Of a DNA stretch of 64,000 nucleotides, positions 60,013 to 64,000 are shown in pieces (position 1 is the first letter of the stretch; each line of letters begins with the position of its first letter). Under the pieces are notes generated by a model. The model saw only the letters and a list, made by a program, of their open reading frames with translations. It had not been told where the DNA came from and ran no database searches. Source of the stretch: Actinomycetota bacterium (GTDB lineage Bacteria > Actinomycetota > Actinomycetes > Actinomycetales > Microbacteriaceae); assembly GCA_020160915.1 (NCBI GenBank), contig JAIUPK010000003.1, positions 456,751-520,750 on the forward strand. The letters run 5' to 3'. A program made the position numbers and the translations under genes.

Positions 60013-61671
60013 TTAGGTGAACGCACCGGCGACAACTCGGCCCTCGAACACCACTGCGTCGATGTGAATAGCGTGCAAGTTCTCGCCGGGGACTCCGAAC
60101 AGATCGTCGTGGAGCACGTTGAGGTTAGCGAGCTTGCCGACTTCGAGAGAACCGACTCGGTCCTCAAGACGGAGTTGCCTCGCACCAGCAAGGGTGTAGC
60201 CCGTGAGCATTGCCTCCCGATCGAGGCGGGCGTCGGACGCGGGCCGCATGCTTTCGGGGTACTGCGCGGGATCGAGAGGGTACTCCGGGTCAATGCGGGT
60301 GTGCGCGACTTGCATGCCGAAGAACGGGTTGCCGCGTGCCAACTCGTAGGCGCTGACGACGTCGCTCGACAGCGCGACGGTGGTTCCTGACGCGATGAAC
60401 TCGGTGAACCGGTACATCCGGTTCCATCGCTCGTCGCCGAGGTGTCGGCGCGCTTCATCCCCGAAGTACCCGCCTGACCAATGCGGTGTCCAATTGATGA
60501 GGATTCCGAGCTCGGCCGGCCGGGTCATATCGAGGGGATCGACGAGCTCGCAATGCGCGAGAGTGACCTGAATCTGCCACAGCTCGCGAAGACGCTGCCG
60601 CGCGGCCTCCACCGCGTTGCACGCCACACGAAATGCCCGGTCGCCGACCAGATGGATGTGGATGTCGACCGCGGCCGCGTTCGCGAGGAGCAAGCATTCC
60701 GTCAGCTCCGCGGCCTCCATACCGATGGCACCGGTGCCGCCGCCGACGAATGGTTCCAGGACTGCGCTGTTGCCGCTCTCGTTCGTTCCATCGAGGAAGA
60801 GCTTCAAGGTGCTGATTCGCACGCGATCGCTTCCGAACTGCGCGGCCGCGAGCTGGACGCGCTCCAGCGCGTCCGGCAGGTCGGCGAGGTTCCGGAAACG
60901 GAGCGCACCCGAATAATGAAGGTTCAGCTCGCCGCGACGATCCAGCTCCGCGACCGATGCGAAGATCTGGGGGTCCTCAACTAGTGCCTCGAACAGCGAG
61001 GTGACGCCGTGAGCGGTCATGAAGTCGAAGAATGGCCGGATGCGCTCCACGGTGAGGTCCTCGGGGGGGCGCCACCCGATCCGGTCGAACATCGTATCGA
61101 GGAACCGCACGTGGACGAGCTCGCGCAGCAACCCGGTGGGCTCGCCGTGCTCGTCGCGCACAAACATCTCCAGGCCCGGAACGGGGTCGGGCGTCTCGGC
61201 GGTGATGCCCATCAAGTCCAGCATCCGGCTGTTGACCCAGTGCTCGTGCTCGCTGAAGTCCTGGCAGAGCACGGGCCGATCCGAGATCGCCGAGTCGAGC
61301 AGTTCCTTGGTGGGACCTTGCTCTCCGAACGTCGCGCTCGGGTAGTACTCGAAATAGAGATACGGCGCCTCCTCCTTCGGATGCGCCGCCCCATAAGCCC
61401 GGATGAAGGCCAGGATCTCATCGACGTCGGTCGTCCACGGAAGGCGGACATGCCACATGCTCTTCGAGACCATCGACGGGTGTGTGTGGGAGTCCACGAA
61501 TCCGGGAATCACCACGCGCCCTCCAAGATCGAATCGCGGCGTGCCGTCGATGGGAAGGTCGTCGATGTGCGTGATGTGGCCGTGGGCGACTCGCAGCGCC
61601 GATGCCGTGGGTCGTCTCGGATCGACCGTCCGGACCCGCGCGTTGACCAGGTCGTACACGTTGGGGATCAT
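60013..61671 (-). CDS. Amidohydrolase family protein (amidohydrolase 3, YtcJ-like)
   Basis: This 552-residue metal-dependent hydrolase has GGRVVIPGFVDSHTHPS near residue 55, a carbamylated-Lys-type region in the barrel (STLKLFLDGTNESGN), HIHLVGDRAFRVA and LAHCELVDP as further metal ligands, and LSSDVVSAYEL (catalytic Asp). The C-terminal end KLANLNVLHDDLFGVP is typical of the YtcJ group, which hydrolyses N-formyl or N-acyl compounds. It overlaps the TetR gene by four bases and is divergent from an APC permease, so it probably acts on an imported amine or amide. Confidence 0.92.
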   Translation of the reverse strand: MIPNVYDLVNARVRTVDPRRPTASALRVAHGHITHIDDLPIDGTPRFDLGGRVVIPGFVDSHTHPSMVSKSMWHVRLPWTTDVDEILAFIRAYGAAHPKEEAPYLYFEYYPSATFGEQGPTKELLDSAISDRPVLCQDFSEHEHWVNSRMLDLMGITAETPDPVPGLEMFVRDEHGEPTGLLRELVHVRFLDTMFDRIGWRPPEDLTVERIRPFFDFMTAHGVTSLFEALVEDPQIFASVAELDRRGELNLHYSGALRFRNLADLPDALERVQLAAAQFGSDRVRISTLKLFLDGTNESGNSAVLEPFVGGGTGAIGMEAAELTECLLLANAAAVDIHIHLVGDRAFRVACNAVEAARQRLRELWQIQVTLAHCELVDPLDMTRPAELGILINWTPHWSGGYFGDEARRHLGDERWNRMYRFTEFIASGTTVALSSDVVSAYELARGNPFFGMQVAHTRIDPEYPLDPAQYPESMRPASDARLDREAMLTGYTLAGARQLRLEDRVGSLEVGKLANLNVLHDDLFGVPGENLHAIHIDAVVFEGRVVAGAFT

Positions 61672-62237
61672 CGGACTTCTCCACGAAGAAGTTGGCGCGC
61701 CATACCGACCAGCCCCTCACCTCGGGGCTCGTCGGGGCGTAACAGGTCGAGGCTCGCAGCACCCACCAGCAGGACCATGAACGCGTAGGCGCGCGAAGCT
61801 ACCTCTTCTTCGCTAATGCCGGGCGAGACACCGCGGACGATTCGGCCGACATCGGCCTCGATCCGGTCGTATGTCTGGCGGGTCCGACGGCGGATGCCAT
61901 CGTCCCGACGACCTTCGGCGATGAATGCGACGACGACCTCGTCATCTTCCTCGTAGACGAAGGAGCCCCTCAGGAACGCCTCCACCGCATCCACCGAGGT
62001 CGGATCAGCTGCCGCACTGTGAACGGTCGCCACATAGGTCTGCATGGTTGCCTCCCACACCGCGTCGAGGACGTCGTCGCGGTTGCCGGCGTAGTGGCGG
62101 ACGTGCGGTCGGCTCATCCCGGCCTCCTCGGCTATGCGCTCCTGGGTTGCGCCAGCGATTCCATAGCGGGCGATCGCGCGCTTTGCGGCAGCGATGATGT
62201 GCGGCTTGCGCTCGCTGGTCAGATCCGGTCGTGGCAT
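61668..62237 (-). CDS. TetR-family transcriptional regulator
   Basis: This 189-residue regulator has an N-terminal helix-turn-helix: AKRAIARYGIAGATQERIAEEAG followed by MSRPHVRHYAGNRDDVL (in parts). A variable helical ligand domain follows. The ATG at 62237 has GAGGA upstream; an in-frame ATG at 62249 is less well supported. It is cotranscribed with the amidohydrolase and divergent from the APC permease, which it probably represses until its ligand appears. Confidence 0.93.
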   Translation of the reverse strand: MPRPDLTSERKPHIIAAAKRAIARYGIAGATQERIAEEAGMSRPHVRHYAGNRDDVLDAVWEATMQTYVATVHSAAADPTSVDAVEAFLRGSFVYEEDDEVVVAFIAEGRRDDGIRRRTRQTYDRIEADVGRIVRGVSPGISEEEVASRAYAFMVLLVGAASLDLLRPDEPRGEGLVGMARQLLRGEVR

Positions 62238-62285
62238 TGCCGTCCTCATCTTCGGTCTTGACAGGGTCGCCTCGGGGGTCGATAT

Positions 62286-62303
62286 TTGTCAACATTGTAA
62301 ACC
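62286..62303. promoter_or_regulatory. Possible TetR operator in divergent gap
   Basis: The gap holds an AT-rich imperfect palindrome: TTTGTCAACATTGTAAAC, with half-sites TTTGTCAA and GTTTACAA. It lies 20 bases before the permease ATG and 49 bases before the TetR start. Its symmetry is imperfect, so this is a weak call. Confidence 0.35.
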
Positions 62304-62323
62304 TACGATCAAAGGTGCTCGAG

Positions 62324-63703
62324 ATGACTACGCAAACTCCGGCGACGAACGTCGGCGGCACTTTCCGCCGAGTGCTCAAGCTGCGACACCTCGTCGCTTT
62401 CGGGCTGGCGTACCTCGCGCCGACCGTTGTCTTCAACTACTACGGCATCGTGACCACCGAGACCGGCGGAATGATGACGCTGGCGTACTTGATCACCATG
62501 ACTGCGATGTTCTTCACGGCGTACTCGTATGCGTCCATGGTCAAGGCGTTCCCCGTTGCAGGTTCGGCTTACAGCTACGTGCGCAAGTCGATCAATCCGT
62601 GGCTCGGCTTCGGCACGGGCTGGGTCATGCTGCTCGACTACCTGCTGCTGCCGATGATTTGCTATCTGCTGTTCGGCGTCTACATGGAGGAGTTCGTCCC
62701 TGCCGTGCCCACCTGGATCTGGGTTATCGTCGCGGTTGCCTTCGGTGCGACGATCAACATCGTCGGCGTGAAAGCCTCGGGCCGCCTCAACGTGGTCGTG
62801 GTGTCGGCGCAACTGCTCTTCTGCGTGGGGCTTGTCGCCATGGTGGTCGGCTACGTTGTCGCGAACGCTGGCTTGGGCGGACTGGTGGTCCCCGAGGCGA
62901 TTCTGGATGTGACGCGACTGGACGGGGGCGGGTTGCTGTGGGCGTCGTCCCTCCTGGCGGTGTCCTTCCTCGGGTTCGATGCCGTTTCGACACTGGCGGA
63001 GGAGACCGAGGACCCGAAGCGCACCGTCCCGCGCGCGGTGCTGCTGGTGTGCGTCGGCGCCGGCATCGGCTTCGCGATCATCGCCTACTTCCTGCAAGTC
63101 GCCTGGCCCACTGCGTACCGGGACATCACCGATCCGGACGTCGGCATATTCGAGTTCCTCCCGCGCGTCGGCGGAGACACCCTCTCGACGGTGTTCTTCT
63201 TCACAGACCAGAGCGCCACCATCCTCGCGGCGATTGCCGCCGTCGCCGCCGTCTCGCGAGTGCTCTACTCGATGGGCCGCGACCGCATCCTGCCGGGCCG
63301 ATTCTTCGGGCAGCTGTCGAGGCGGTCCGGGACCCCCGTCAACAACATCCTGCTCACGTCTGCGATCGCGCTCACCGCGATCCTTTACGCCGACAACCTG
63401 TTCGGTGCAGCGTCCCTGACCAGCTTCGGGGCGATCACGGGCTTCATCATGGTGAACGTCGCGGTGATCAGTCACTACGTCGTGCGAGAGAAACGTCGCA
63501 CTGGCGGAGACCTGCTCCGGTTCCTGGTGCTACCGGCGATCGGAATCATCATCAACGTCATCCTGTGGATCGGCATCGAACCGAACGCGAAGCTGCTGGG
63601 TGGGGTCTGGCTGGCGATCGGGCTCATCTACCTCGCGATCATCTCAAGAGGATTCCGCAAGATACCCAAGCCGATTGCGGAGGTCGAGGAGTCGACGGAG
63701 TAG
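62324..63703 (+). CDS. APC-family amino acid/polyamine permease
   Basis: This 459-residue transporter has about twelve helices. It begins LRHLVAFGLAYLAPTVVFNY, then contains AFPVAGSAYSYVRKSINPWLGF, FLGFDAVSTLAEETEDPKRTVPRA in parts and SRVLYSMGRDRILPGRFF, all standard APC superfamily regions. It imports an amino acid, polyamine or similar compound by proton symport. Start ATG 62324 follows AAGG at eight bases; an upstream in-frame region is not conserved-looking. It is divergent from the TetR-amidohydrolase operon, so it likely imports that enzyme's substrate. Confidence 0.94.
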   Translation: MTTQTPATNVGGTFRRVLKLRHLVAFGLAYLAPTVVFNYYGIVTTETGGMMTLAYLITMTAMFFTAYSYASMVKAFPVAGSAYSYVRKSINPWLGFGTGWVMLLDYLLLPMICYLLFGVYMEEFVPAVPTWIWVIVAVAFGATINIVGVKASGRLNVVVVSAQLLFCVGLVAMVVGYVVANAGLGGLVVPEAILDVTRLDGGGLLWASSLLAVSFLGFDAVSTLAEETEDPKRTVPRAVLLVCVGAGIGFAIIAYFLQVAWPTAYRDITDPDVGIFEFLPRVGGDTLSTVFFFTDQSATILAAIAAVAAVSRVLYSMGRDRILPGRFFGQLSRRSGTPVNNILLTSAIALTAILYADNLFGAASLTSFGAITGFIMVNVAVISHYVVREKRRTGGDLLRFLVLPAIGIIINVILWIGIEPNAKLLGGVWLAIGLIYLAIISRGFRKIPKPIAEVEESTE

Positions 63704-64000
63704 GGCGAGAGTGACGTGAGCGTGCTTGCCGGTCTGCTCGGCGACCTCGGCGAGGGGCCAGGTAGCTGAGGCGGGGCACGATCCCCACCCTGCGCCGCCT
63801 CCACGGCCCTGAACGGGCCGCGGCGGACTGCGCGGGCGTGGGCCCACGAGAGATCCTGACGACACCTCGGCCGTTAACGAAGAAGGCCCCCGCCATGGCG
63901 AGGGCTTTCATCGTTGGTAGCTGTGTGGGCCTTCGGGTGATGCTTGTCGGTTTGGTGTCGGGTGATTCTTGACACTCTGGTGGATAGGTTAGGCCCCGCG
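63704..64000. other. 297-base right end, no convincing gene
   Basis: No gene stands out. Short minus-strand open frames across 63639-63911 have no recognisable family. A terminator-like hairpin is at 63885-63909. Beyond it is GTGTC-n10-GACAC around 63956, which may be a regulatory site or element end. Confidence 0.5.
63885..63909. terminator. Terminator-like hairpin near the right end
   Basis: GGCCCCCGCC and GGCGAGGGC(T) form a stem around a short AT loop, with TTTC after it on the plus strand and CTTCTTC on the other. It is about 180 bases after the APC permease stop, and may serve this gene or a gene entering from beyond the window. Confidence 0.6.

Noticed and set aside
63639-63911. Minus-strand open frames near the right end as an insertion sequence transposase remnant
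   Set aside because: No transposase motif could be read, and inverted ends were not found inside the window.
1-64000. CRISPR arrays, rRNA genes, prophage or integrative element
   Set aside because: No regularly spaced repeats, rRNA sequence, integrase or phage structural genes were seen; the one tRNA has no direct-repeat copy of its 3' end nearby.

Overview
The window is high-GC DNA with dense, short-spaced genes, many ATGA or TGATG stop/start overlaps and frequent GTG starts. Actinobacterial marker neighbourhoods are present: tRNA-Trp-secE-nusG-rplK-rplA, rplJ-rplL, and murB next to two MaoC/HadA-HadB-like dehydratase genes. Two copies of a GGTTGAGTAG...CTACTCAACC palindrome also occur. Together these suggest a chromosomal segment of an actinobacterium, most likely of the family Microbacteriaceae. 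There is no rRNA, CRISPR array, prophage or complete insertion sequence.

Layout. 1-4.3 kb: the end of an ABC exporter gene, then a three-gene carbohydrate ABC importer (binding lipoprotein and two permeases; alpha-glucoside AglEFG-like) with two LacI-type operators upstream. 4.7-5.8 kb: rplJ-rplL with an attenuator-like leader. 6-17.8 kb: mixed housekeeping and accessory genes (alpha/beta hydrolase, a PE-repeat membrane protein, an OmpR-type two-component system divergent from an FtsX/LolD-type ABC pair, a Gfo/Idh plus TIM-barrel sugar pair, a YqaJ-type nuclease, DUF998, Nudix, MDR oxidoreductase and GNAT). 17.9-20.6 kb: rplA, rplK, nusG, secE and tRNA-Trp. 20.8-22 kb: an aspartate-type aminotransferase.

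22.1-47.4 kb is the most striking part: a catabolic island of about 25 genes. It holds a 2-oxoacid dehydrogenase E1 alpha/beta pair with a stand-alone lipoyl protein, two enolase-superfamily dehydratases, four SDRs, an MDR alcohol dehydrogenase, a diaminopentanoate-dehydrogenase-like reductase, two lactonase-type hydrolases (amidohydrolase-2 and phosphotriesterase families), a VOC protein, an SGNH esterase, a LacI regulator, an L-rhamnose-mutarotase-like protein and an RbsABC-type importer. The importer operon continues without a break into a Gfo/Idh dehydrogenase, a CitE-like lyase, a MaoC-like hydratase, a CaiB-type CoA-transferase and a fucose/arabinose-isomerase-like protein. Seven near-identical palindromes (consensus TGGAAWCGWTTCCA) lie upstream of its transcription units, so I infer one LacI regulon. 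The gene content points to non-phosphorylative breakdown of a sugar or sugar acid that ends in CoA thioester chemistry. The substrate and the order of steps cannot be read from the sequence.

47.5-51 kb: an ABC-2 exporter with a NarL-type two-component system. 51.3-53.2 kb: murB and two hydroxyacyl dehydratase subunits. 53.2-55.2 kb: a MASE1-like membrane histidine kinase without a partner. 55.4 kb: a 27-codon ORF with a strong ribosome binding site and promoter. 55.7-60 kb: small and membrane proteins, an OatA-like acyltransferase and a DoxX protein. 60-63.7 kb: a TetR-amidohydrolase pair divergent from an APC permease. The last 300 bases hold a terminator-like hairpin and no convincing gene.
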